A stretch of 15,115 nt of DNA, taken from CAYLHF01 sp964383365. Its GTDB lineage: Bacteria > Bacteroidota > Rhodothermia > Rhodothermales > UBA10348. The stretch is taken from assembly GCA_964383365.1 (NCBI GenBank), contig CAYLHF010000052.1, positions 1 to 15,115 of the forward strand, in the 5' to 3' direction. The notes below the pieces were generated by a model. That model was not told the DNA's origin. It saw only the letters and a list, made by a program, of their open reading frames with translations, and did not search any database. A program made the position numbers and the translations under genes. Positions 1-8,244 of this stretch are shown here, in pieces. Each line of letters begins with the position of its first letter. Position 1 is the first letter of the stretch.

Positions 1-21
1 GGGGCCGCTTGCAGCGGCCCC
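1..21 (-). terminator. Hairpin downstream of groEL
   Basis: A perfect inverted repeat, GGGGCCGCT, loop TGC, AGCGGCCCC, lies 57 bases past the groEL stop codon. It is a 9-bp, almost pure G:C stem with a 3-base loop, as expected for a Rho-independent terminator of the groESL operon. The T tract that would confirm it would lie beyond the window edge, so it cannot be checked here. Confidence 0.6.
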
Positions 22-77
22 GCCCTCTTCACATACATGTGAATGATACGGGGACCATTCGACTATGGTCGGCTCAA

Positions 78-1727
<1,650 letters not shown>

Positions 1728-1802
1728 GAATCTACTTTACAGGGTAAAATTTATTCGAATTGAGGTTGGAACTCCTTCTGATCGGAATTCCGTGACTTAC
1801 TG

Positions 1803-2093
1803 TCAGTCGCTGATAACGCCAAGGATATCTGTCTCGCGCATGATCATCAGATCATCGCCGTCGAGATTGATTTCCGTTCCTGAATACTTTCCGTACAGGA
1901 CGGTATCTCCTTTCTTGACTGTCATGTCGATCTTGGTGCCGTTCTCTACGCGACCGGTGCCTACAGCGACTACGGATCCGCGCTGTGGCTTCTCTTTGGC
2001 CGTGTCCGGAATGAAAAGACCGCTGGCGGTTTTCTCTTCGGCTGGTTCCGGTTTTACGACCACGCGATCGCCGAGGGGTTGAATACTAGCCAT
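1803..2093 (-). CDS. groS: Co-chaperonin GroES (Cpn10)
   Basis: GroES is the heptameric lid of the GroEL chamber in the cytoplasm. The 96-residue length is standard. The N-terminal segment IQPLGDRVVVKP is the family signature; EEKTASGLFIPDTAKEKPQ (about residues 19-37) is the mobile loop that docks on GroEL, and GDTVLYGKYSGTEI forms the second half of the barrel. The ATG start is well supported by an AAGGAGG Shine-Dalgarno sequence 9 bases upstream, much stronger than at most other genes in this window. It is the first gene of the groES-groEL operon. A CIRCE operator 71 bases upstream suggests heat-inducible repression by HrcA. Confidence 0.98.
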   Translation of the reverse strand: MASIQPLGDRVVVKPEPAEEKTASGLFIPDTAKEKPQRGSVVAVGTGRVENGTKIDMTVKKGDTVLYGKYSGTEINLDGDDLMIMRETDILGVISD

Positions 2094-2102
2094 TGGATTA
2101 AG

Positions 2103-2109
2103 CCTCCTT
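2103..2109 (-). promoter_or_regulatory. Strong Shine-Dalgarno site of groES
   Basis: On the minus strand AAGGAGG lies 9 bases before the groES ATG, a full match to the anti-Shine-Dalgarno sequence. It fixes the groES start. It stands out because groEL and most other genes here lack a clear site. Confidence 0.85.
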
Positions 2110-2164
2110 GACTACGTTGATGATGATACTGACTAACTACTTATTTGGACTTCCAGAAGGGTTC

Positions 2165-2191
2165 TTGGCACTCTCATACCGAGAGTGCTAA
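2165..2191 (-). promoter_or_regulatory. CIRCE operator (HrcA-binding inverted repeat)
   Basis: The plus strand shows TTGGCACTC, nine bases, then GAGTGCTAA. The CIRCE consensus is TTAGCACTC-N9-GAGTGCTAA, so only one base in 18 differs and the N9 spacing is exact. Read along the groES strand it is TTAGCACTC-N9-GAGTGCCAA. CIRCE is the operator of the heat-shock repressor HrcA and typically precedes groESL or dnaK operons, as here. hrcA itself is not in the window. Confidence 0.95.
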
Positions 2192-2202
2192 AGCGCCTTC
2201 AA
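2173..2202 (-). promoter_or_regulatory. Candidate promoter of groESL
   Basis: On the minus strand TTGAAG (2197-2202) and TATGAG (2173-2178) are separated by 18 bases and resemble -35 and -10 boxes. They overlap the CIRCE element, so bound HrcA would block RNA polymerase, the usual arrangement. The match is only moderate and the sigma-factor preference of this organism is unknown. Confidence 0.35.
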
Positions 2203-2406
2203 AAAAAGAAAATCACGGGGAGTGGGCTGCCGTGACCTGCAGTCTCTCAAAACTTAATCTGGCAATTCCTGTTCCAACACGAAACCGTTAAATCGAGCGA
2301 AAAGCGATTCTTTTACGCTATATTGCGGTTAATTTTCTGTGAACCAAAGGGGTACCCGAAGCCGAGGTACCGGCTCCGTATAGTGCAACGTGTTCTCGTC
2401 AAACAG
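2203..2406. other. Intergenic region between groESL and the membrane-protein cluster
   Basis: Together with 2094-2202 this is the 313-base divergent spacer between groES and the DUF2085 gene. Beyond the CIRCE site it holds an AT-rich stretch with TATATT at 2319-2324, a possible -10 box for the plus-strand genes but without a good -35, and two GGTACC copies (2351-2356, 2366-2371) that could form a 6-bp hairpin in the leader. No RNA gene was recognised. Confidence 0.4.
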
Positions 2407-2886
2407 ATGGTTCGAACGGATGGCTTCAGTCGCGGCTGGATCACCGCTCTAGGCGTATCTTTATTGGTATCGCTCACGGTAACACTCACGCCATTCATGC
2501 CGGACGGAGTACGACATATGGTGATGGCTACATTCTCCAGCGTTTGTCACCAACTGCCGGGACGGTCTGCTCAGATAAATGGTATCCAACTGGGTGTCTG
2601 CCACCGCTGTCTCGGGATATACTGGGGCGTTCCCATCGCCGCGGTCATTTTTGGATTGTCCCGGGGTTTCTGGCCGGTTAAAAGGAATACGGGGTTCTGG
2701 ATTCTGCTGCTGGCTGCGGTGCCGATGATGATCGATTGGTCCGGCGATATTGTTGGATTATGGACCAACACGCCCGTATCGCGGGTGATCACAGGAAGTG
2801 TTTTTGGCATTACAGCCGGTTACTTTTTTACACGGGCCCTCGTTGATGTCTTTCAGGAGCGGTCGACAAGACGATCCAGGTCATGA
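2407..2886 (+). CDS. DUF2085 family membrane protein
   Basis: A small integral membrane protein of unknown function. The DUF2085 signature is clear at residues 43-74: a CHQ (47-49), then R53-S54, an ING (57-59), and CHRCLGIYWG (65-74). The clustered Cys and His residues look as if they could bind a metal, but this is inference. Hydrophobic segments follow at about residues 11-30, 70-88, 98-115 and 126-145. I chose the ATG at 2407, giving 159 residues starting directly before the first membrane segment. The reading frame extends upstream to a TTG at 2323, but that codon overlaps a TATATT box and the added residues look non-coding. The stop overlaps the next start as ATGA, indicating translational coupling to the following membrane protein gene. 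Confidence 0.8.
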   Translation: MVRTDGFSRGWITALGVSLLVSLTVTLTPFMPDGVRHMVMATFSSVCHQLPGRSAQINGIQLGVCHRCLGIYWGVPIAAVIFGLSRGFWPVKRNTGFWILLLAAVPMMIDWSGDIVGLWTNTPVSRVITGSVFGITAGYFFTRALVDVFQERSTRRSRS

Positions 2887-3374
2887 CGCGATTCGTTGCA
2901 ATAATATCCGGAGTCTTTGTCATTGTTGTCTTCTCGATTTACCCGGTTCGACTGGCCAATTCCTTCTGCTGTTTCGGTGTCATCATCGGTGGTTTGCTCG
3001 GAACGGTCCTTATTGGCCGCACGGAGAATTTCAGACTTGAATCAACCGTCGGACTCAAATACGGAGCTCGTGTCGGTATGTATGCGGCGACGGTTGTTTT
3101 CCTGTTCAATCTGTTATTCGTATATATTTTTTCGTGGTCGTCTGACGGCGTCCTGGATCCGTTTCCGGAGTTCATTTATCGTTTTCTGTATGCGTTTGCT
3201 GCCAATTTTATCGACATCGCCGGCGATCCAGGTTCCCTCGCCGACACGGTCCCTGGGATATTTGCCCGCTTCGTGATTCAGCTTTTCAGTAACGCACTCT
3301 TCGGCGCTTTTGGAGGGGCCATCGGTGCATCTCTCTTTCGTCAGGAGCCGCCGGTATTCGTCAGTGAGGATTGA
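2883..3374 (+). CDS. Small membrane protein with CC-GVIIG motif
   Basis: A 163-residue protein of unknown function. About four hydrophobic segments are visible, roughly residues 3-21, 27-46, 64-86 and 131-150, so it should sit in the inner membrane. The second segment begins NSFCCFGVIIGG and the last contains FGAFGGAIGASLF, a glycine-zipper-like pattern. The region between segments three and four is polar, about 45 residues. It starts in an ATGA overlap with the DUF2085 gene, so the two are almost certainly co-translated. The protein encoded at 3474-3962 shares the NxxCCxGVIIG motif and the C-terminal FGxxGGxIGAxxF pattern, pointing to ancient duplication. No enzyme motif is visible. Membrane location is fairly certain; function is unknown. 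Confidence 0.8.
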   Translation: MTRFVAIISGVFVIVVFSIYPVRLANSFCCFGVIIGGLLGTVLIGRTENFRLESTVGLKYGARVGMYAATVVFLFNLLFVYIFSWSSDGVLDPFPEFIYRFLYAFAANFIDIAGDPGSLADTVPGIFARFVIQLFSNALFGAFGGAIGASLFRQEPPVFVSED

Positions 3375-3402
3375 AAAAATGTTTGGCGACGCTGCCACGG
3401 TA

Positions 3403-3432
3403 TTGTTGTCATCGTACCTGCTCAACTATATT
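3403..3432 (+). promoter_or_regulatory. Weak candidate promoter before the third membrane gene
   Basis: TTGTTG (3403-3408), 18 bases, then TATATT (3427-3432) lies in the 99-base spacer before the gene at 3474. The match is modest, but the spacer is long compared with the ATGA overlap upstream, which would allow a separate transcript. Confidence 0.3.
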
Positions 3433-3473
3433 GGATACGGAAGTAAGCACAACCATGATGTGAGGACCATATA

Positions 3474-3962
3474 ATGCCGGACAAGAAACAATCGATTCTT
3501 CTGGGTGGCCTGGTGGCGGGTCTGCTGAGCACCTCTTACCTCGGGATGATCAATATGCTGTGCTGTGCCGGAGTCATTATTGGTGCCGTTGTAGCAGTAT
3601 GGCACTATACAGACTCAAACGAGATTACGATATCAGCGGGTCAGGGAGCCGTACTGGGGCTGTTGGCCGCTCTCGTTGGATGGGCATTCTCGTTCGTGTT
3701 GAATTATGTCCTGATCAAGGCAGGAATCAGGTCAGACCTCGTGATTTCGCAGTTCTTCCTGGATCGGTTCGGTGACAATATGCCGGCCGAGCAGTACGAT
3801 CAGATGCTCGACCAGATGACCGCAGAGATGACGTTTGCAAAATACTTCATGAGCGCCATCTGGGGTCTGCTGGCATCCGTCGCATTCGGAAGCGTCGGCG
3901 GAATGATCGGAGCCATGATCTTCAAGAAGGGTGGCGACGAGGCGACCGAGTTCGACGACTGA
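3474..3962 (+). CDS. Small membrane protein, relative of the preceding one
   Basis: A 162-residue inner-membrane protein of unknown function. Hydrophobic segments lie at about residues 8-23, 26-43, 56-84 and 124-150. INMLCCAGVIIGA near residues 26-38 matches NSFCCFGVIIGG of the upstream protein, and FGSVGGMIGAMIF near the end matches its FGAFGGAIGASLF. Between segments three and four is a charged, Met-rich loop (QYDQMLDQMTAEM). The ATG is preceded by GAGG at 3462-3465, a moderate ribosome site. The gene follows the DUF2085 and CC-motif genes on the same strand. Its last 41 bases overlap the 3' end of the convergent repeat-protein gene. It may belong to one of the unnamed Bacteroidota membrane families; I cannot assign one with confidence. 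Confidence 0.8.
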   Translation: MPDKKQSILLGGLVAGLLSTSYLGMINMLCCAGVIIGAVVAVWHYTDSNEITISAGQGAVLGLLAALVGWAFSFVLNYVLIKAGIRSDLVISQFFLDRFGDNMPAEQYDQMLDQMTAEMTFAKYFMSAIWGLLASVAFGSVGGMIGAMIFKKGGDEATEFDD

Positions 3963-4780
3963 GGGGGGGAGCCAGTATTTCACTTAGAATGATGGCTTCA
4001 CGGAGATGTCCGGCGTTGTCGAGACCGGAGCGGATGTTCCGTATTCCGAATCCGATGGTCCGTGACGATCCGTCTGATTCGACGGTCTCCGGAACAAGGC
4101 GCGCGTCTCGAGGAGGAAGTGACTCGCGACGTGGATCCGCCCCTTCGGTGATAGTTGAATCTAGCGGCGAATGGTATCCGAAGCTGGTCCGATGATCATC
4201 CCAGTGTTGATGAAAGTCGGAATTCGTTGGTACGACGTGCTTCTCAAATGGCTTGTCGAAAACAGTATGATTATCCGCTCTTTCCATCTCAATTATCCCG
4301 GCTGACCGACGACGCTCAAATGAGTCTTCCTGATCGGGAAAGGGTTCCGGCACATATTCCGGTCTTTTCCGTGCGTAGGCGCTCATTCCGAGGGCGGATC
4401 GGATCTCGTTGAGGGCGTCCATGGGTGTCGGGGCGTCCATAGCTGTTGGTGCGTCCAGAGCCGTTGATGCGTCCATAGCTGTTGGTGCGTCCAGAGCCGT
4501 TGATGCGTCCANNNNNNNNNNNNNNNNNNNNNNNNNNNNNNNNNNNNNNNNNNNNNNNNNNNNNNNNNNNNNNNNNNNNNNNNNNNNNNNNNNNNNNNNN
4601 NNNNNNNNNNNCCAGAGCCGTTGACGCCTGTACATAGTCTCGTCCTGTCACTGCGGGGGGCGTGATATCGACCCGGCTTGGTGGAGGGCCGGACTTTGAT
4701 TTTGCCTGATTCGCCAGCACTTTGCGAAGGAGGTAAAAGCCCGCCATGGCAGCGAAAAAAAGAAGGTCAGAGTTGTCCAT
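3922..4780 (-). CDS. Membrane-anchored hexapeptide-repeat protein, interrupted by assembly gap
   Basis: The protein begins MDNSDLLFFAAMAGFYLLRK, a single N-terminal membrane segment followed by basic residues. Then come a Pro-rich linker, a tandem hexapeptide repeat DA(S/P)TA(L/M), and a charged C-terminal part ending near LREAIILSEILAPPLSRR. A run of 100 N at 4512-4611 breaks the frame only on paper: the flanks hold 169 and 590 bases, together 253 whole codons, and in repeat phase the missing DNA is 15+18k bases, a multiple of 3. The gene is therefore probably intact, with 252 visible residues plus the gap. The AIILSEIL ending resembles Bacteroidota hypothetical proteins and supports the C-terminal frame. 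It lies 77 bases after mutY on the same strand. Function is unknown; the repeat may be a flexible spacer. Confidence 0.7.
4415..4511. repeat. Coding tandem repeat, 18-bp units in a 36-bp pair
   Basis: On the plus strand 18-base units beginning GCGTCC follow one another at 4415, 4433, 4451, 4469, 4487 and 4505 (cut by the gap). Units alternate between an ATAGCTGTTGGT and an AGAGCCGTTGAT ending, so the true period is 36; 4433-4468 and 4469-4504 are identical. The first unit has diverged. Another repeat fragment appears directly after the gap at 4612. On the minus strand they encode DAPTAM and DASTAL. Confidence 0.95.
4512..4611. other. Assembly gap of 100 N
   Basis: Exactly 100 N, the conventional size for a gap of unknown length. 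It falls inside the tandem repeat, so the assembler most likely collapsed or could not bridge identical repeat copies. The real length is unknown. Confidence 0.98.
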
Positions 4781-4857
4781 AGCCAGGAATTATTTGTGAG
4801 AAGCGGGTATCCATTCGGGCTGTATGAGACGCGAGTGACTATACTGGCTCAAACAGG

Positions 4858-5982
4858 TCAATTCGGAGATTGATTCCTGAGAATATCGATCAGTTTTCGA
4901 TTGGCCCTCGGGACCGCGTAAGATTCAAGTCTTTCTGCGAGCACCCATTCTAACGGAAGATCGGCAGTCGATCGGGGGGTACCGCCGAGAATTGAGCACG
5001 AGAAAGCGTGTAGCGTCACCCGAAAATGTGAGTACGCATGGTTAATGGTGGCGATTTTTTCTCCCACTTCGACGGTGACATTCAATTCTTCCAGAAACTC
5101 CCGTTTACACGCATCCTGGAGAGATTCATCGGTCTCGACTTTTCCACCGGGAAATTCCCACAGGCCTCCGAGCATTCCCGATTCGGCCCGGCGCTGTACC
5201 AGATACTGGCCCCGATCGTCTCCGATGACGCCGATGGAAACATCGTAGTGCGGGACGCGAGATTTCTTTCTCTTTACGGGATAGTCGAGCGCGTGGCCGG
5301 ATAGTCCCGCTCTGCACCACGGCTGCAGCGGGCACGACGGACAATCCGGCAGAGTCGGTAGACATACAGTCGCTCCGAGGTCCATCAATGCCTCGTTGTG
5401 GTTTCCCGGATTCTCACGATCGAGCAGATGATCAGCCAGTCGCTGTAAATAGGTCCGCGATGAAGAACGGGATACGTCTGCTCCGAAGGCCGCCAGGCGA
5501 GAGAGAACGCGAATAACGTTACCATCGAGGACTGCAAAGGGTCGGTTGAAGGCGATAGACAGAATTGCAGCCGCCGTGTATGGTCCGATACCTGGCAAGG
5601 AGAGTAGATCGGCCTGTTTGGATGGAATTAGCCCATCGTGTTGTTCTACAATTATTCGGGCCGCGCGGTGGAGATTTCGGGCCCTTGAATAATAGCCGAG
5701 TCCTTCCCAGGCTTTCAGGAGGGTGTCTATATGGGCATCGGCGAGTGTGGACACGTCAGGGAAAAGACGCACAAACGCGTGGTAATATGGAAGGCCCTGT
5801 TCGACGCGCGTCTGTTGAAGAATGACCTCTGAAATCCAGATGAGATATGGATCTTGCGTCTCTCGCCACGGCATGGGGCGGGCACCCGGCTCGAACCACG
5901 ACCGCAACACCGAGCGGAATTGATTCAGATCTGTCGTATTAACACCGTCTCCGGTGAGTTCGAATATGCTATGTGATTCCAC
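4858..5982 (-). CDS. mutY: Adenine DNA glycosylase MutY
   Basis: MutY removes adenine mispaired with 8-oxoguanine, preventing G:C to T:A changes. The 374-residue protein has the full architecture: catalytic Glu52 in SEVILQQTR, the helix-hairpin-helix LPGIGPYTAAAI (129-140), catalytic Asp153 in VLDGNV, and four [4Fe-4S] ligands Cys207, 214, 217 and 223 with C-x6-C-x2-C-x5-C spacing. The C-terminal Nudix-like domain has a nearly complete Nudix box (280-302, GKVETDE...REFLEEL), and YSH at 316-318 corresponds to the F-S-H loop that helps recognise 8-oxoguanine. The start is GTG; no better ATG exists before the conserved region. It follows the secreted-protein gene by 9 bases, so the two are likely co-transcribed. 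Confidence 0.97.
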   Translation of the reverse strand: MESHSIFELTGDGVNTTDLNQFRSVLRSWFEPGARPMPWRETQDPYLIWISEVILQQTRVEQGLPYYHAFVRLFPDVSTLADAHIDTLLKAWEGLGYYSRARNLHRAARIIVEQHDGLIPSKQADLLSLPGIGPYTAAAILSIAFNRPFAVLDGNVIRVLSRLAAFGADVSRSSSRTYLQRLADHLLDRENPGNHNEALMDLGATVCLPTLPDCPSCPLQPWCRAGLSGHALDYPVKRKKSRVPHYDVSIGVIGDDRGQYLVQRRAESGMLGGLWEFPGGKVETDESLQDACKREFLEELNVTVEVGEKIATINHAYSHFRVTLHAFSCSILGGTPRSTADLPLEWVLAERLESYAVPRANRKLIDILRNQSPN

Positions 5983-5991
5983 CTTGACCGC

Positions 5992-6372
5992 TTACTCGAC
6001 AACGATCGAGAGATCGAGCGAATCTGTTTTACCATCCGACAAGGAAGCACGAAACCAGAGGATGTGATTTCCCCGGTCAGCGACGCGCGTTCGCCAGAAA
6101 AAACTTCTCTTGAGGAGCCAGCTTCTGGCTGGAAGCGCGACACCGGTATATTGCTCGACTCCCTGTCCTGCCAACGAATCCGGGAGATTGGTAATAAACG
6201 TTTCCCCTGCACGGATCGTGTCCGCTACCGTCGGGTCGGGATACATCTCCAATCCGCTGCGTTGATAATGGGAAGACGGGGATGTCGGAGTCTGAAAATC
6301 AGATCGAGCGGGCAGATCCGGGTACAATCCGGAAAAATACAGAGAGACGAGAAGCGTGAAAATCAGGCGCAT
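5992..6372 (-). CDS. Short secreted protein, Ig-like fold suspected
   Basis: A 126-residue protein starting MRLIFTLLVSLYFSG, which looks like a signal peptide, so it is probably exported to the periplasm or beyond. The rest alternates hydrophobic and polar residues and ends GNHILWFRASLSDGKTDSLD followed by LSIVVE, as in the last strands of an immunoglobulin-like or cadherin-like domain; this is an impression, not a match to a named family. I chose the internal ATG at 6372 because the frame upstream to 6513 would overlap the divergent Omp85 gene and push the signal peptide inside. The stop is 9 bases from mutY, suggesting an operon, although no functional link with DNA repair is obvious. Confidence 0.65.
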   Translation of the reverse strand: MRLIFTLLVSLYFSGLYPDLPARSDFQTPTSPSSHYQRSGLEMYPDPTVADTIRAGETFITNLPDSLAGQGVEQYTGVALPARSWLLKRSFFWRTRVADRGNHILWFRASLSDGKTDSLDLSIVVE

Positions 6373-6394
6373 GTCACCGGGCGTGGTTTCCTTT

Positions 6395-8206
6395 ATGACG
6401 GGATCTCCGACAATATATGGAAGAGGACTCGTATGGATTCGGCTGCAGGCGTTGCTCCTGCTTGTTGTTGTCGCGATGCGATGTCCGGCCCGGGCGGACG
6501 CAACAACTGCCATCCAACAGATTCATGTCGATGGAAACTCTTCCGCTTCACGGCAGAATGCCGATAGCCCCGACGTGGTCGTTGGCAAGAAACGGGTGGA
6601 CTGGCCTGCTGATCTGGCGTTCGAACCAGACAGTCTGGGGGCATCGATGCGCCGACTAACCAACGCATGGCGTCGGAGAGGATATTTTTCCGCTGCCGTT
6701 GATTCGGCAGACGAGTCGAGTGTGTGGTTGCGTCCGGGACCACCGGCCGTCGTTGAGTCTATGCTCTTTACCGGCGCCACAGTGCTTCCAGAAGACATCA
6801 TTCGAGATCTTATCGGACTTCACCCTGCCGACGTGCTGAACTTGAACACGTTGGAATCAGGGATAGAACATGTTCTTGACGAATACGAGTCGCTCAGTCA
6901 TCATCTGGCTTCCCTGAGCATTGTTAGTCTCGAACCGGTGTCGAAAGGAGCGCTCGGCTACAGAATCGTAATCGATATCGATGAAGGGCCGCAGATTCAT
7001 ATCGTTGGGCTCGAGCTACCGGGTGCCGAGAGAACGCGTCTCTCGTTCGCCGAACGAGTCTCCGGAATGAGAGTGCTCGACGATATCGGCCCGAACGATC
7101 TGGATTCGTTCGCTTCCCGTCTACGGGCATCCGGTATTTTCAAGTCTGTTCAGGAAGCGACGCTACGCATCTTCGATGATTCAACGGCCGTCGTTTCCAT
7201 TCCGGTTGAAGAGGCGCCTCCGGGGTCATTCGATCTAGTTCTGGGGTATTTGCCACCGGGTGGTTCGGGATCATCCGGGCAGGTTGTCGGCAGTGGGCAC
7301 CTGCAACTTTCCAATCCGTTCGGTTACGGACGTGGATTCACGCTCCTGATGGATCAGCGTCCAGGTCAGGTCAGCTCTGTCGATGTCCGGTTGAGCGATC
7401 CACGGCTTGCCGGCTACCCGTTTCGGGTCGAGTTGGGATTCGCAGGCCTGCAGCAGGACTCTACCTACGGTCATCAGACGTATTTTGCGGAGGCCGGATA
7501 TCAGTTCGGTCGAGGCCTCGAACTATTTGCCCGGTACGCTTCGGAGACTACACGACCGGGACAGGCGGGAGCGCGTTTTCGCGGTGGAGAGCAACGCATT
7601 GCGCGGGGAGACGTGGGATTCTGGGGTGTCGGAGTCTCTTTGCGTAGGCTCGATGATCGAGTCAACCCTCGGTCGGGCGTTGATTTTGAGTCGGTCATCG
7701 AGCGAGGAGACAAGAGGCTCGATAAAGGCGTTATTTCAACGGGAGATACCGTGCGGGTTGCCACCGTCGAGCGACAGGAGCGATTAGTCTCCAGTGCTCG
7801 AATCCATTTACCCACATTCGCACGTCAGTCACTCGTAGTGGGTATGGATGCCCGCGTCCTGTTGAGCGATGCTGTTGATGAGAGCGATCTTTTTCGATTC
7901 GGCGGGGCGAATACACTCAGGGGGTACGATGAGGATCGTTTTCGAGCGCGAACTGCTCTCCGGGCACTGGTCGAGTACCGGACGTTGCTGGATACGACGT
8001 CCTACGCGTATCTTTTTATCGATATCGGTTACATTGAAAAACCGAAAATCGGTTCGACCCCTTCGAATGTCTCATGGCATCCGGGCTTCGGCATGGGGTT
8101 GCAGTTTGATACGGCGGTGGGGCTGGTTGTTACCAGTTATGCGGTCAACAACGAAGATGGTCTGGCCAATGGCAGAGTTCATATCGGACTGTCCTTCAGT
8201 CTGTAG
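6395..8206 (+). CDS. Omp85/BamA-TamA-like outer-membrane protein
   Basis: An outer-membrane beta-barrel protein of the Omp85 superfamily, whose members insert or translocate proteins. From the ATG at 6395 it has 603 residues. A signal peptide runs to about residue 36 (LLLLVVVAMRCPARADA). Residues of roughly 60-280 contain POTRA-like units, with IDEGPQIHIVGLEL near 195 typical of a POTRA strand after a Gly-Pro turn. The barrel follows from about residue 285 (GSFDLVLGYLP). The conserved barrel motif is FGGANTLRGYDED near residue 502, then EYR near 525, and the last strand is GRVHIGLSFSL. The ORF extends upstream to a GTG at 6356, but that would overlap the divergent gene at 6372. It is shorter than typical BamA with five POTRAs, so it may be TamA-like or lineage-specific; the substrate is unknown. 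Confidence 0.85.
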   Translation: MTGSPTIYGRGLVWIRLQALLLLVVVAMRCPARADATTAIQQIHVDGNSSASRQNADSPDVVVGKKRVDWPADLAFEPDSLGASMRRLTNAWRRRGYFSAAVDSADESSVWLRPGPPAVVESMLFTGATVLPEDIIRDLIGLHPADVLNLNTLESGIEHVLDEYESLSHHLASLSIVSLEPVSKGALGYRIVIDIDEGPQIHIVGLELPGAERTRLSFAERVSGMRVLDDIGPNDLDSFASRLRASGIFKSVQEATLRIFDDSTAVVSIPVEEAPPGSFDLVLGYLPPGGSGSSGQVVGSGHLQLSNPFGYGRGFTLLMDQRPGQVSSVDVRLSDPRLAGYPFRVELGFAGLQQDSTYGHQTYFAEAGYQFGRGLELFARYASETTRPGQAGARFRGGEQRIARGDVGFWGVGVSLRRLDDRVNPRSGVDFESVIERGDKRLDKGVISTGDTVRVATVERQERLVSSARIHLPTFARQSLVVGMDARVLLSDAVDESDLFRFGGANTLRGYDEDRFRARTALRALVEYRTLLDTTSYAYLFIDIGYIEKPKIGSTPSNVSWHPGFGMGLQFDTAVGLVVTSYAVNNEDGLANGRVHIGLSFSL

Positions 8207-8244
8207 TGCGGTTAATAGTCCCTCGAACGAAGAGTGGTCTCTCG

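Noticed and set aside
2323..2406. Upstream TTG start for the DUF2085 gene
   Set aside because: The codon overlaps an AT-rich possible promoter and the extra 28 residues look unlike a protein N-terminus; the ATG at 2407 lies directly before the first membrane segment.
4415..4511. Regularly spaced repeats resembling a CRISPR array
   Set aside because: The units are directly adjacent without unique spacers and keep a codon frame that encodes a hexapeptide repeat.
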